Part shown: in pieces, positions 11,101 through 21,499 of the stretch | Position numbering within the stretch: the stretch's first letter is position 1 | How the letters are laid out: each line of letters starts with the position of its first letter | From: Acholoe squamosa | Taxonomy: Eukaryota > Annelida > Polychaeta > Phyllodocida > Polynoidae | NCBI GenBank assembly: GCA_949317995.1 | Contig: OX439049.1 | Span: 12,028,395-12,092,394, forward strand | DNA length: 64,000 nt | Reading direction: 5' to 3' | Position numbers and translations under genes: made by a program | The notes under the pieces: model-generated | Database searches by the model: none | Told to the model about the DNA's origin: nothing | What the model saw: only the letters and a program-made list of their open reading frames with translations

Positions 11101-14100
11101 GATCCAAAATAGTTTTTCAAAATGAGGCCGCGCTCCCTACTTTGGGGCAGCGCCTACTCCCCTTTTCAAATCCTGGGTCTGCTGCTGAGATGTGTTTTTG
11201 TACAAGAAACCCCAACCTATAAACTGCAGCTTGTAGTCTTCTTCTGGGCACAGAGAGAGGAGGTAGGTTTATGACCTCCCGAAGGTATCGCACAAATATA
11301 TTCTTGGGGATGGAAGATCTGATGGCCTCTAGAGCCCTTTAAGGATTCGCATCGACTATAGTCAACACCATGGTAGGCCTGCAAGCCAGCGTACCAGGTT
11401 TTACTCTTAACTTTGAGATTTCATTTGGTTGCAGTGCACATGTACTTTTTATCAGTTATATACTTTGACAACAAATCTTATCACCAATGCCACACTGACT
11501 GTGACCTCGTGATCCAATGACCCGAAAACGAATTACCATAAACCCTCACTTAAAGGATATGTCGCGCATATAACACACGCATTGACTTTGGCAATTTCCT
11601 GAAAGCTCCGCTACAAATGATCTTGCTAAACGGGTATGACCCTGTAACCTATACGTGAAGTGGCCGATCTGGTGTTGATTTCTCTTTCCATCTTACTCCT
11701 TCCAAGTGTATAAAGTTGTAGAAGAAAGAAACGCTGTATTCTTGTATCATTGTCTAACCACATTGGCCCCTGTTAACCATTTAACTCCAATTCCTCGTCT
11801 GTTGTGTAGCTTCCAATGCATTTGTGTGTCAACCAGTGGGCATGATGCATTAATGCTTTAAGGGCTGCTGATGCAATAATACATAATACCAATTGGTCAT
11901 AAGTAACTAGCCAGGGCTAGATTCATGCGTCATGTCGACCCTACAGGACTGATACTCCCTGGAGGGTCAGCATGATGCTCCAATGAAGTGCTGGTGAGCA
12001 GACCCGGAAGCACATCATTGGTGCATCATGACGACCACTGGGCATGATGCACTAATGCATCAGTGGTCCTTATATAAAAGGAGTACCGTTATCTCCCGCG
12101 TATAAGACGCATCCTCTAGGCCAAACAAATGCATTATGCGTCTTATAGGATGTACTGAAATTGGGGGTGCGTCTTATACGAGGGGTAATTTTACTATAGA
12201 AATGTACTGAATTTACAAAATTGGTACCTAAGAGGTGCGTCTTATACGCGAAAATGCATGTGCTGAGTTTGGGGTGCGTCTTATACGCGCAGCGCATCTT
12301 CTACGCGGGAGATTACGGTAAATCATAGATTCTGTGTACTTTTGTGTTGTTAAAAAAATATCTGACTGAAAATAACCTTGTGTACAAATGATCACTTGCA
12401 AAATGTCACCACCTTTGTTACATTACAGACAGTGATTTTATAGCGAACCACGGGTTCTGGTACCGCTTTTGGTTCATGCTCATATCAGTGCTTCTCTCAC
12501 GACCAAAATATTACTTTGCCTGGAAGTTTGGTGAGTACCCCACGATTCTCCAGACTTAAGATTTAGCATCAAGAAAACTAATAAGACATATGCATGATTT
12601 TAGGGAAACTATAATGATACTTTTCTCCGGCCCAACAAGATATCATATTAATGAAATAATAGGACTTTGCTGTTTTGAACTGTTTTAAGTTAATAATGGT
12701 ACTTTAGATGTAGATATATGGTCGCTTGATATATGATGACTACTGCTACTTGGGGCCTTTCAGTAGATGCTGGCATCAGGTTTAGCCTGCCAAGCCTTTG
12801 CAAGTATATCGTTATGTATTGATATCCTATGTGGTCGCTTAGTTCTGTCTATGTATATGAAATGTCCTGATTTATTCAACAGGTGAAGCCATTAACAACG
12901 CGGCAGGTCTCGGTTTTAACGGGTACACGGAGGAAGGAGAGACAAAATGGGATCTTGTCGAGAATGTAAACATTAAAAAATTAGAGGTGCGTATGACTTA
13001 TGTGCAAGGTAGATATGTAGCAGGTTAGTTGTTTTATAGGAAATTGAAGAAGAGTTGAATTATACACAAGAAATGTACACAATGACATGCCCATAACCTC
13101 CCTCCCCCACTTTACATACAAGCCACGCCTTATAAGCGAGGTAATACCATTATACCCTACAAAGGAGCACCCCGGGTATAAGACAGAGTTCAGGAATATC
13201 CCTTAAGGCACACCTGCGATTTAATTTTGAACACATTAGTACTTGTCTTATACATTGTATAACATTGCGGTACTTCACCTCAGTACAACTTTCCAAAAAT
13301 ATTCATGAAAATAATCTTCCGTTCACCATTTCAGACAGCTACAAGTCTTAAAGTACTGATAGAAAATTGGAATATCCAGACGGCGATCTGGCTACGACGG
13401 TTGTGTTATGACCGGGTGAAGGTGCAGCGTACAACATTCACATACGTTCTGAGTGCGTTGTGGCACGGCTTCTACCCCGGCTACTACCTGGCCTTCATTG
13501 GGGCCGCTTTCTTCACACCTGCTGCACGAGCTGTGAGTATTAACCATTTAGATACTTTTATTTTATGTATATAGAAATATAGTACTGCATACATGCAGTA
13601 TATGAAGTTAAAGGGTTAAATCCCACTTTACTAGGCAAAAAATATAAAAAAATATTTGGTAGGCGAGGTTGGATTTTTGACATTTTTGTTAATGACACAA
13701 AGAGGTAGTACGAGGCAGGCCAGGTTGGCCGTGACTCATGCGTCCCCAAAATGGCAAATTAAAAAAAAACAAAACAGAAACGTGGCAATTCCTCAAAATT
13801 GTAGAAAAATATCTAGGGTGGTCCCGTTTTGCTAGGCAGGGTCGGGTTACCTGAAAAAAAGTGTTTTTAACCTGGTAATTTCAGATGATCCTTCATTTGT
13901 TTAGACCATGTTCATACAAAAAATATCAAGATGGGAAAAAGAATTCGATAAAGTAACCCCACGTTTGTAAATTTTGCAGTTGTATCCCATGTTTAATTTC
14001 TCTATTTATTTATTTATTTATTTATTTATTTATTTGTTTGTTTGTTTGTTTGTTTGTTTGTTTGTTTGTTTCTAATTGTCTTCTTTCTTCCTCTTTTTCT

Positions 14101-14811
14101 CAGATCCGCAGGAATATTCGACCATACTTCCTCACAAGTACTTCCCTCAAGATGCTATACGATATAGTCACATGGTTCTTCGCCCAATTAACACTAGCCT
14201 ACCTAATTATTCCCTTCACCGTACTACAGTTTTGGCCATGCTTCAACTTCTATACGTAAGTCCATTTTCAGAGTTACTCCAAGAATTTTGGCTGTATTGT
14301 GTATAAAAAATATAGGAAACTCGCTAATACATGTACCAGTTTTATCATTAGATATGTCATATATAATGTGTACCGTGACTTAGTTGTTGAGATTTTTTTT
14401 TTTCAATTTGACAGAATTCTTTAAAAATATACCTTAAATGCTGTGGCCTAACGATCATTTCAGAGGCCTCTTAAAATCTGTTTTGAGAGATAAATCGATG
14501 TCAAGTGAGTCAACCATCTCATTGAAATCCGGTATATATTGATATGAAAATGCCCATATTCAATTTATTGGTTGACTTTCAGATATTCCATGTACTGGTG
14601 GATGCACGTTGCAGTGGCCATCGTTTTAATCGTCCTGCCCGCTAAACCTAGCAGCAGGTCGCAGCAGCCCAAGGTCACGGCCGACAAGGTTGCTGACGAC
14701 AAGGTCACATTACCCGCCGACAAGGTCACATTGCCTGCAGACAGTCTAACGACAGAGACCAGCAACCAACAAATTCCCAGTGTACAGCTGCCTAAGGATA
14801 AGGACCAGTGA
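5139..14811 (+). CDS. MBOAT1/2: MBOAT1/2-type lysophospholipid acyltransferase (5' exon missing)
   Basis: Exons: 5139-5284, 6122-6199, 6569-6661, 7036-7146, 8753-8900, 9501-9533, 9870-9960, 12429-12530, 12883-12986, 13335-13532, 14104-14255, 14583-14811. All junctions are AG/GT and the phase is unbroken over 1485 nt (494 residues plus TGA). Enzymes of this family transfer acyl-CoA chains to lysophosphatidylethanolamine, -serine or -choline in ER membranes (Lands cycle). Recognisable blocks in order: VNFVASEIFALG, YDYGGYALDVTGP, RSLPSLLEYVSYIFYFQG with LAGPLCFYNDY, LSRPKYYFAWKFGEAINN, NWNIQTAIWLRRLCYDR with the conserved Asn, and SALWHGFYPGYYL with the catalytic His. Several hydrophobic helices are present. 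The tail after the last helix is polar with imperfect DKVTLPA repeats. The ~25-residue N-terminus expected for the family was not found upstream. Vertebrates have two paralogues, MBOAT1 and MBOAT2; this could be the single pre-duplication form. Confidence 0.96.
5400..5475. repeat. Dispersed repeat, partner inverted at 26145-26220
   Basis: 'ttatgtcatggctgatacga' and 'gtactagaaccgctgtattc' with the following 'aatggggggcattgaatac' reappear as their complement at about 26140-26220. This supports a dispersed element, but no ends were defined. Confidence 0.5.
5790..6085. mobile_element. TATAAGGCGC foldback family, 296-bp subfamily, copy 1 (MBOAT intron)
   Basis: Its ends are TACCGTAATCTCCCGCGTA and the inverted complement. 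The interior is nearly identical to the copy at 15211-15505, including 'aaatccacaagggggacac', 'tctgggggaccctaggtac' and 'cattcagtagaacaaaag'. It sits in the intron between the exons ending 5284 and starting 6122. Non-coding. Confidence 0.85.
7117..7222 (+). repeat. Local duplication of an MBOAT exon end with a mutated donor site
   Basis: The last 23 bases of the exon ending at 7146 plus its splice donor (GACCAGGAGCGCCACGCTAT, then ACG|GTAAGAG) recur about 70 bp downstream at 7193-7222 as GACCAGGAGCACCATGCTAT, then ACGGAAAGTG. The duplicate carries GA where the GT donor should be, so it cannot act as the same 5' splice site. The intervening DNA includes 'aaatcccgcataaagg'. Confidence 0.7.
7255..7305. 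repeat. Tandem 'taataatcgcacaccccct' duplication
   Basis: Two abutting ~21-bp copies of TAATAATCGCACACCCCCT, the second followed by TATTTTAG. The word resembles the complement of the TAAGGGGGTGCG-type motif of the foldback families. Confidence 0.6.
8390..8458. repeat. Inverted repeat in MBOAT intron
   Basis: 'ccagctagtatgtatatac' and 'gtatatacatactattttgctgg' can pair around a short 'ccggta' loop, with a bulge in one arm. It may be the tip of a small foldback element. Confidence 0.5.
8960..9075 (+). mobile_element. Penelope/LINE-type tail with hammerhead-like motif
   Basis: CTGAAGAAGAACAATTAATT is followed by GTTCGAAACGTCGC. The 'CTGAnGA, stem, CGAAAC GTC' pattern is common at ends of Penelope-like and related retroelements and resembles a type I hammerhead ribozyme core. 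The stem (GAACAA/TTGTTC) is perfect, but position 4 of the core reads A rather than U, so activity is doubtful. Element boundaries unknown. Confidence 0.4.
10000..12060. other. MBOAT intron, no gene recognised
   Basis: This 2.5-kb intron (9961-12428) shows no convincing exon. Its 3' part holds a multi-hairpin element (11830-12068) and a foldback element (12084-12320). The rest is unique-looking AT-rich DNA. Confidence 0.6.
11830..12068. mobile_element. ATGATGCAT multi-hairpin element (intronic copy)
   Basis: 'gggcatgatgcattaatgct' with 'ttaagggctgctgatgc' on the left; 'catgatgctccaatgaagtg' and 'accactgggcatgatgcact', 'aatgcatcagtggtcc' on the right. Between them is 'ccctggagggtcagcatgat', the GGGTC hairpin seen in other copies. 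It abuts the foldback element at 12084. Confidence 0.6.
12084..12320. mobile_element. TATAAGGCGC foldback family, 237-bp subfamily, copy 2
   Basis: Same length and interior as the copy at 1248-1484 ('aaaatgcatgtgctgagttt', 'ggggtaattttactatagaa'), with TACCGTTATCTCCCGCG at the left and the inverted form at the right. It lies ~110 bp upstream of the MBOAT exon starting at 12429. Confidence 0.85.
13998..14071. repeat. (TTTA)n(TTTG)n microsatellite
   Basis: Compound tetranucleotide array directly upstream of the MBOAT exon starting at 14104. It supplies the pyrimidine-rich, T-rich tract before that acceptor. Confidence 0.9.
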
Positions 14812-14887
14812 TCTCCAGTTAATAATAATAACCAAGTCTAGTTGTGTATTATTATTACTACCAGTAGCAGTCATCAATGGTAATCCT

Positions 14888-15108
14888 TTAACCCTTTAAG
14901 GGCCGATGGTGCTTTAATGATGCATCATGCTCATCGGTCGTCCTGATGCATGAATGCAGCCCTGGCGAGTAACTCACCAGGGGTGCATTTATTCATCATA
15001 CTGACCCTGCGGGGTGGATGCACTCCTGGAGGGTCGGCTCTTCATTGTTGCATCATGTCGACCAATGGGCATGATGCACTCCTGCATCAGCGCCCCATAA
15101 AGGGTAAA
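14888..15108. mobile_element. ATGATGCAT multi-hairpin element, near-complete copy
   Basis: The left end is TAACCCTTTAAGGGCCG and the right end the inverted 'cgccccataaagggta'. Inside are three successive hairpins: 'gatgcatgaatgcagccctgg' pairing with 'ccaggggtgcatttattcatc', 'gaccctgcgggg' pairing with the GGGTC downstream, and 'atgatgcatcatgctcat'. About 220 bp, no coding capacity. It lies just past the MBOAT stop codon, so it is probably in the 3' UTR or flank. Confidence 0.7.
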
Positions 15109-15210
15109 GTGCCGCATAATGCCTCCAGGTTTAAGTTCTTTGGTTATCGTGATGCGCATTTGCACATCACCCGACTCTGCGTGACTGTATTAAAACACAC
15201 AGAGTCAACG

Positions 15211-15505
15211 TACTGTAATCTCCCGCGTATAAGGCGTGTCTTATACGAGGGGTTTTAGATATCCCCAAATCCACAAGGGGGATACCAAGACCTTTCTTTT
15301 GATATGTTACACTTCCCCTAAGTCCTAATAGGACATAATGTGGACCAGAGGGGTCTGGGGGACCCTAGGTACACGTAGCTTTTTGAATTTTTAAAATCCA
15401 TTCAGTAGAACAAAAGATATGAATTTTTAATTTTTTTGGTAATATTTACAAACTCTGGGTGCGCCTTATACGCGGGCTGCGCCTTATACGCGGGAGATTA
15501 CGGTA
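15211..15505. mobile_element. TATAAGGCGC foldback family, 295-bp subfamily, copy 2
   Basis: A nearly identical partner of 5790-6085 in the same orientation, with left end TACTGTAATCTCCCGCG and right end the inverted complement. A piece of an ATGATGCAT element follows immediately (15510-15605). Confidence 0.85.
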
Positions 15506-15625
15506 ATACAAAAATGCAGGCCTTGTGAGTTACTCATGAGGGCTGTATTGGTGTATTATGCTGACCCTCTGGGAGTGTATCAATCCAGTAGGGTCAGCAT
15601 TGCGCATGAACATAAATTATTCTTA

Positions 15626-15852
15626 CCATAAATTTTCTCGTATAAGCCACCACTTATACCAGAGCCCAACCAAAATATGGCTTATAGGATGAGTCCAAAG
15701 TCAGGGTGTGGCTTATAAGAGGGGTTATTACACCATAGAAAAGTACTAAAATGTCAATTTTTTAAACCCCATTTGAGGCTTGTAGCTTTCTCTCAAACCC
15801 AGGGTGCGGCTTATACGAAGTTGTGGCTTATACAAGGGAATTTAAGGTACAT
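15626..15852. mobile_element. TATAAGCC foldback subfamily
   Basis: It begins TACCATAAATTTTCTCG followed by TATAAGCCACCACTTATACC and ends 'gtggcttatacaagggaatt' then 'taaggta', an imperfect inverted repeat. Internal words 'ggcttataggatgag' and 'aggggttattacaccatag' parallel the 1248 element's interior with GGC in place of GCG, so it looks like a sister family. Confidence 0.65.
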
Positions 15853-16390
15853 GATTACGACCAAAGGACAAATTGCATCAAAGAGTGTCGCGGCATGGAA
15901 AGGGTTACTTAACGTCTTTAACGGTCAGGGGCTATTTATTTGCCCTGACCTTGGGATGATACATATCATTATTATGTCCATCGATACATTCATTGTACCA
16001 TCTCTACTCTGGGTATCTTTTATAGACCAAAGTTTACCCCTTGTAAGCCTGAAGAGTGATATTTGTGATTTAGCGTTTTTGCAGTATTTTCTGTCCCTTA
16101 GACTCGCTCTTTCTTCGGTAATGTCTGACTTCGCGGAACTTTATTGACTTAAGTAATTTATTTTTTATGTGAGAGAGAGTAAATTATCAGTTGGAGAAAT
16201 TCAGCGCTAAATAAGATGTATTATAAAGCTATAGTGGTACTACTGTGTATATGTATATGTTGTGATGTTGATACGGATTTTACTATGATTGACCAATGCA
16301 GACTTTAGCAAATAGTAAAGAAGAAAATAAAAATTGTTTTAGGCAGACTTATCAGATATTCCAGTGACAAAGAGGGTGCTGCTGTATCTA

Positions 16391-16705
16391 AGCCCACACC
16401 AAAAAAATAAGTTGGTCTATGGATTTCCCTCTCCATATTATCGGAAATACAATTTTTTTTTTTTTTTTTGAAAAAAATCTCGTCTACGGATTTCGCTCAC
16501 TTCACTTTCTACAAGTTTTCTCTTTGTGATGTTTGGCAATTTTTTTTTTTAAATAAAATTTGTTCGCTCGCCTCACTTTTCCAGCAAGGAATCCATGGGG
16601 CGCCAAAAAATTCTTTAAAAAAAAAAAAATAAAAATTTCGCCCGCTCGCACCATTTTTTTCAAAACAAAATCCGTAGACCAACTTATTTTTTTTTGGTGT
16701 GGCCT
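16391..16705. mobile_element. GTTGGTCTA foldback element, copy 1
   Basis: Inverted ends read CCCACACCAAAAAAATAAGT then TGGTCTA on the left and TAGACCA then ACTTATTTTTTTTTGGTG then TGGCCT on the right. Subterminal 'tcgctcacttcactttctac' and 'ctcgcctcacttttcc' stretches give long mutually paired arms. A second copy in opposite orientation is at 26735-27044. Confidence 0.8.
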
Positions 16706-16944
16706 AATAGAAGCAATACTTTGTTTTAAACACTTTGCCTCTCTCTAATTATTTTAGCTAAATGTTTTACTCCTAAATGTAGAAATACATTGTACTAAGT
16801 CAAACTTCCACCAATATCCTTTGTCCCATTTTACTTTTATTTTATCTAAAAGTATAATACTATATGAGGAACTCCTTCACTCCTTTCGTAGACGATTATG
16901 ACAACTTTGTAAATTTTGAATATATAACCCTTGATGATATATTG

Positions 16945-17335
16945 ATGGTTAACCCTTTAAGGACCGCTAATGCATGAATGCGTCAGCGATGGACATGCAT
17001 TCACGGCTCTTAAATGGTTAAAAATATGAACCAGAATTTTATCCCGCATTACCCTCTGCTGCTCTGACTTGTGTCGATAAAACCTTTGATGGCTGCTTAT
17101 GCAGCAGTGCATCATGTCCATTGGACAACATGATGCACCAATGAAGTGCTGGTGAGTGTTCTCGCCAGCACTTCAATAGTGCATCATGGCGACTCTAAGG
17201 GATGGATCAACCCTGTGGGCTCTGCATGATGCATGAATGCAGCACTGGCAAGTGACTCACCAGGTCTGCATTTGTGCATCATGACGACCAAATGGCATGA
17301 TGCATTAATGCACCATGCGGTCTTTTAAGGGTTAA
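16945..17335. mobile_element. ATGATGCAT multi-hairpin element (two parts)
   Basis: 16945-17022 is a compact foldback, from TTAACCCTTTAAGGACCG to 'cggctcttaaatggttaa'. 17085-17335 is a longer one with 'catgatgcaccaatgaagtgctggtgag' pairing with 'ctcgccagcacttcaatagtgcatcatg', ending 'ggtcttttaagggttaa'. This is either one element with an internal insertion or two neighbouring copies. Confidence 0.6.
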
Positions 17336-17599
17336 TTACTGTGTATATAGATATTTGTCACCCTTATGACCGACCATATTGTTCACCAGAAAGTGACTGG
17401 CTAAAGATTCAGATGTCATTATTACTCTTAAGTGAAAATGCAATCAATCCTGGTTTCTCAAAGATGGACAGGTCAAAGAATTCAGTATACTGTTAATGAT
17501 TTAATTAATGCTCTAAGTATTTAAACTATTGTTTTAATACCATTTCATGTCTAAAAGTTCCAATTATCTAAAACTAGTGGCATGATAATGAAAAAGAAA

Positions 17600-18000
17600 G
17601 TTTAATCATATCCAGAAAAATGAAGGAAATTATAGAAAATTGGTTTATTTTTTATCTAAAAATGTTATATTCGCAGTGGTAATTACATCGCATACCCTAT
17701 AACATGTATGCTATCTTTTTAGAGGGGTGGAGCCGTAATTACATCCGTATTGATACAAATATACATGCTATCTTCAATTTCTTATCAGATTTTAAATAGA
17801 TTTAGACCTCATCGTTAGGAGACCAATGTATATAATAGACATTCACTTACCTCCCTCTGCTCAAGGCGATGGTTCAGCAATATAATTAGAACATGGCGTT
17901 TCTATACGATGAATGGGCCGATGAATGAAATGTAGCCTGTACATTGAGATGGTAGTTTACGCGCAGTGTACTATAGTCTTAGTTTAACCTGCTAAGTCCC
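17600..18000. other. No feature recognised
   Basis: AT-rich unique sequence; no exon-like open frames with matching splice sites and no recognised repeat. Confidence 0.4.
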
Positions 18001-18830
18001 CCATAATGCCTCTGTTAATATTTGATGTTCATTGGTCATCAAGATGCTCTCAAGCAGTGCTGGCAAGTCTACTTGGCAGCACTGCCTTCGACTCTAGTGT
18101 CTCATATGACCATAATCTCCAGCTTATAAGGCGCGTTTTGCATGCGAATATTACCCCCCCTGCGAATCGGCCCCAAGTCTATGTGCGCCTTCTAGGTGGG
18201 GTACTTTTAACATAGAAGAGTACTAAACCTTCAAATATTAAGCCCCGGGTGCACCCTCTAGTATTTCTCTCAACTCAGTGTGTCGTATATGCGAGATGGG
18301 CCTTATGCGCAGGAGATTACGATAACTCTTTGGGACTATATTGACCTCGTTAGCTCATAACGATGAATGAATGTAAACTCGCCAAGCTTGCATTCATGCA
18401 TCATGACGACCGACCAATTGACATGAAACGTTAATGCACTGTGCGGCTCTTAGAAATGGAAAACGCAAGGCGTTGATTAGCCTGCCGATTCTAGATTTAG
18501 ATTTTGTAGGTTCTTTACGGGTCCCGCTACAAAATGTTTTTGTAGCTGAGTTAGTCTTCAGCACAAAGTGTCGAATAAACATGACTAGCCCAATCATTTA
18601 CTTAAAACCCCATTATAAGCTGCATGATGTCTTAAGGTCAGTGTTCCTTATTGGCAGCACTGCATTGCTGTATCATGTCGACTCGTGTGGACCGTATCAA
18701 CCCAATACGGTTGCCATGATGCATGATGCATGAATGCAGCCCTGGCAATTTGCTCACAGGGCTGCATTCATGCATCATGATGAAAAATGGGCACGATACC
18801 TCAGTGCGTTATGTAGCCTGTAAAGGGCAA
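18001..18830. mobile_element. ATGATGCAT element interrupted by a nested foldback element
   Basis: Left fragment 18001-18107 ('catcaagatgctctcaagcag' pairing with 'gcagcactgccttcgac') and right fragments 18325-18830 ('catgcatcatgacgaccgac', 'gatgcatgaatgcagccctgg', 'gggctgcattcatgcatcatg') belong to the multi-hairpin family. Between them, 18108-18324 starts 'ccataatctccagcttataagg' and ends 'gcgcaggagattacgataa': a degenerate TATAAGGCGC element. Confidence 0.6.
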
Positions 18831-19839
18831 TTTCTGTTCAGATGTGCATTATTTTGCACATAAATCCCCTTTTCCAGAATTGTTTGTTGTTTTCGCACCG
18901 GAATTTTACACACGAAGGTGCAAGTCACCATTATTATTATTACCACATCTAATTAAATCTGTTATAAGCTCCGATTGAATTCTAAATCCATGATTCCCTT
19001 GTAGACCCATCATTTGTGGGATTGCATTGTATATCTCTGTGGTATATTTTTTATTTACAATGGTATATTTACTGATGATTTACGCTATGTATGTGTGTTC
19101 TTACTAGTATCAGGAGTCAAGATGTACACTCACTTCATTGCAGTCATGGTCCCCACCATTTTCATTAAACAGAACTGAAACATACTTTGGCATCTTCTGT
19201 GTTTTGAATTTAAACCCTTTGCCCAGAATTGTAACAAACGATTGGGGTACAACCCCCTCTCTGATTTCTAGGTTACCATATTATAAGTGCACCTAGGGTC
19301 TGAATTTGTCTAGTCCGACCTAGCGGGATAGGGGTGGCGCCATAGTGTCTAGCTGAAGCTGGTCACCAGCATGTGCCTTGCACTGGTTGTAGGGGTCAGT
19401 TATGGCTTATGCAATACCTGGCGGGAATCCACTCTGTCCCACCCTACATAGAGTCTTCACCGGTGGGCCGATTCTGTATTATCACCCACCTGGGGGAGTC
19501 AGGTTCCTGTCTGGCATAGTTTAATTTTCAAACAATAGGTGTCTCTGACCTCCCTCTTTCTCTATGGTTACGTCTTTGGGGGAGAAGCGCTAACGTGGCG
19601 CCATTTTCGCTTGTAAAATATGAGCAATGAACTTTCGCCGGTACCAGGGACACACTTCCGATCATACCGTTTCTCCTCGAAAGGGTTCACGTTTCTCTAT
19701 GTGTGCTAGTGGTGCCCTCTAGGGTGAGGCCTGTACACTAGGCAGACCGGAAACTGACTGTGCAAGGCATTATGGGATATCAGAGATCCGCCTATACAAA
19801 AGTACTTCTAGGATTCATAAAGTAGCTCATGGTGGGTTA

Positions 19840-20010
19840 AGAATATATAATGAGGCTTGAGCTGGTAGCTCAGTGCTCTCACACCTGTATGGCCTGCATG
19901 TATGGTACCGGCACACACGGGGACACTTGCAACCTTGGTATATATAATATAAGTAGGCACTTGCATAAACCACTGCCGCGTCCGCGCTGCGTGTAGCGCC
20001 ATTACTGTTA
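19840..20010. other. Possible tRNA-like (SINE) head
   Basis: 'agctggtagctcagtgctctcacacc' resembles a tRNA A-box region (TRGCNNAGYNGG) with a less convincing downstream B-box. No matching second copy was noticed in the window, so this stays weak. Confidence 0.2.
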
Positions 20011-20474
20011 TCAAAACAACTTTCCATGCTGCTACAGTACAAGCAGCAGATAATAGGGGCTGGAGGGCTTAATATTTGGGCTAGAATAAAAGTTAATATA
20101 CCAAATTATAGCTTAGAATTAGGCGATTACAATGAGAGGTGTATATTTGATGTCCGTAGAATATTTCTGTATGGTCATGGTTTTTGAATTTATTTTTTAT
20201 TTTAAAATGACCAAAATTAAGGGGAAAAAAAAGGTTCGCCAAAGTTCACCTACATAGTTGTGTTCCTACATATCCTAAGTATATTCCCTGCAAATTTCAA
20301 GTCTGAAGGAATAAGCCCAACGAAGCCCCAGCCATAACAGTTTACCCTTGTCAATGCAGCTTCAGTGCAGGCAACCTAGACACTGGGACTATAGCATAGT
20401 ATAGGGACTGAGCCATTCTATGGGCATAAGATAAAGTGTATATTATAGATATATTAACATTCCTTTGATGTTGT

Positions 20475-20615
20475 TTTAAAAGAAATGGTGCTTATGATGC
20501 CTTCACACCCACTCACACTTCTGAGGGGTGTGAACACATCTAAGAGAAATGCTCACTTTGATGCCTTCACACCCTCTCACACTTCTGAGGGTGTAAAACA
20601 CATCTAAGGGAAATG
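20475..20615. repeat. ~73-bp tandem duplication
   Basis: 'gatgccttcacacccactcac' with 'acttctgaggggtgtgaacac' and 'atctaagagaaatgct' is followed directly by a second copy with a few substitutions. Each copy can fold through 'acacccactcacacttctgagggtgt'. Confidence 0.75.
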
Positions 20616-20743
20616 CTGTTATCTTTTACATTTGTTCTATTATGCTGTAGTGTATTAGTAAAGCATGTCTCCCCTTCGAATTCCGGGGGATTAATTATTG
20701 AGTGGCTCCTATAAGCCATGGTGTATATTATACAGAGGGTTTT

Positions 20744-21120
20744 AGGGAGTGGTCATTTTTTATTAACAGGGGGGGGTGGTGGGTTTGAGGGGGGAGCGTA
20801 AAATTTTCAGACCCCTCCCGAGGGGGGGGGCTAAAAAACTTTTGACCCCTCTTGAGGGGGGGGGCTAAAAAAAATTCACCCTCTTTTTAGCAAAAAAAGC
20901 ACGCTCGCTACTTTAGATCAAAGTGGGGCGCGAAAAAAACTCTGCGCCGCTCGGGGGGGGGGGTGCAAAAGATTTTGCACTACTACATGTATTAGGGTCC
21001 TAGAGTCGAGAGGGGGATCGTGTCCATTGTCGACTTTAAAAAAATTTCTTGCGTCCACGCGAAAACCCACCACCCCCCCTGTTGATAAATAATCATTTAA
21101 TATTATAATGACCACTCCCT
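20744..21120. mobile_element. AGGGAGTGGTCATT foldback element, copy 1
   Basis: Ends AGGGAGTGGTCATTTTTTAT then TAACAGGGGGG... and the inverted ...CCCCCTGTTGATAAATAAT then 'gaccactccct', with a small interruption (catttaatattat) near the right end. The interior alternates G-rich runs with 'ctaaaaaacttttgacccctc' words. The family recurs at 29964, 58713 and 59033, with a partial copy at 23463. Confidence 0.8.
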
Positions 21121-21418
21121 TAGAATACATGTACAATATTCACTGCAGGTACTCAAGATGTAAATTAGACAATTTTCATTGCTTTTCACTGTAGGTTAAA
21201 TATCTAGATCTTTTCTGATAAGCCTAATAAACGATATAGTTGTTTTTGTTTTTTTTTGTTTTTTTTTATATAATAATTATGGCACACCCTTATTAAACTT
21301 TTGCTGCCTAAAATTATAATAATTTTAGGCAGCAAAAGTTTAATAAGGGTGCGCCATACTACATGTATTAGGGTCCTAGAGTCGAGAGGGGGATCGTGTC
21401 CATTGTCGACTTTAAAAA
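20982..21418. repeat. 61-bp direct repeat flanking a palindrome
   Basis: 'actacatgtattagggtcct' and 'agagtcgagagggggatcgt' with 'gtccattgtcgactttaaaaa' occurs at 20982-21042 and again at 21358-21418. The first copy is inside a foldback element; the second abuts the palindrome at 21281-21355, suggesting a second, rearranged element fragment. Confidence 0.75.
21281..21355. repeat. 75-nt near-perfect palindrome
   Basis: 37-nt arms (21281-21317 and 21319-21355) are complementary except for one A/G difference, around a single central A. The arm begins GGCACACCCTTATTAAACTT and continues TTGCTGCCTAAAATTAT. Confidence 0.9.
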
Positions 21419-21499
21419 AAGTCCAAGATTCGATTTTAAAAAACACCCCCCCCCTCCCTCCAACTCCTTTCTTTCCCGGGTATTTTTTTTTTGTATTGA

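Noticed and set aside
15773..16147. 124-codon frame
   Set aside because: Its first part lies in a foldback element and the rest has no family resemblance or splice-consistent neighbours.
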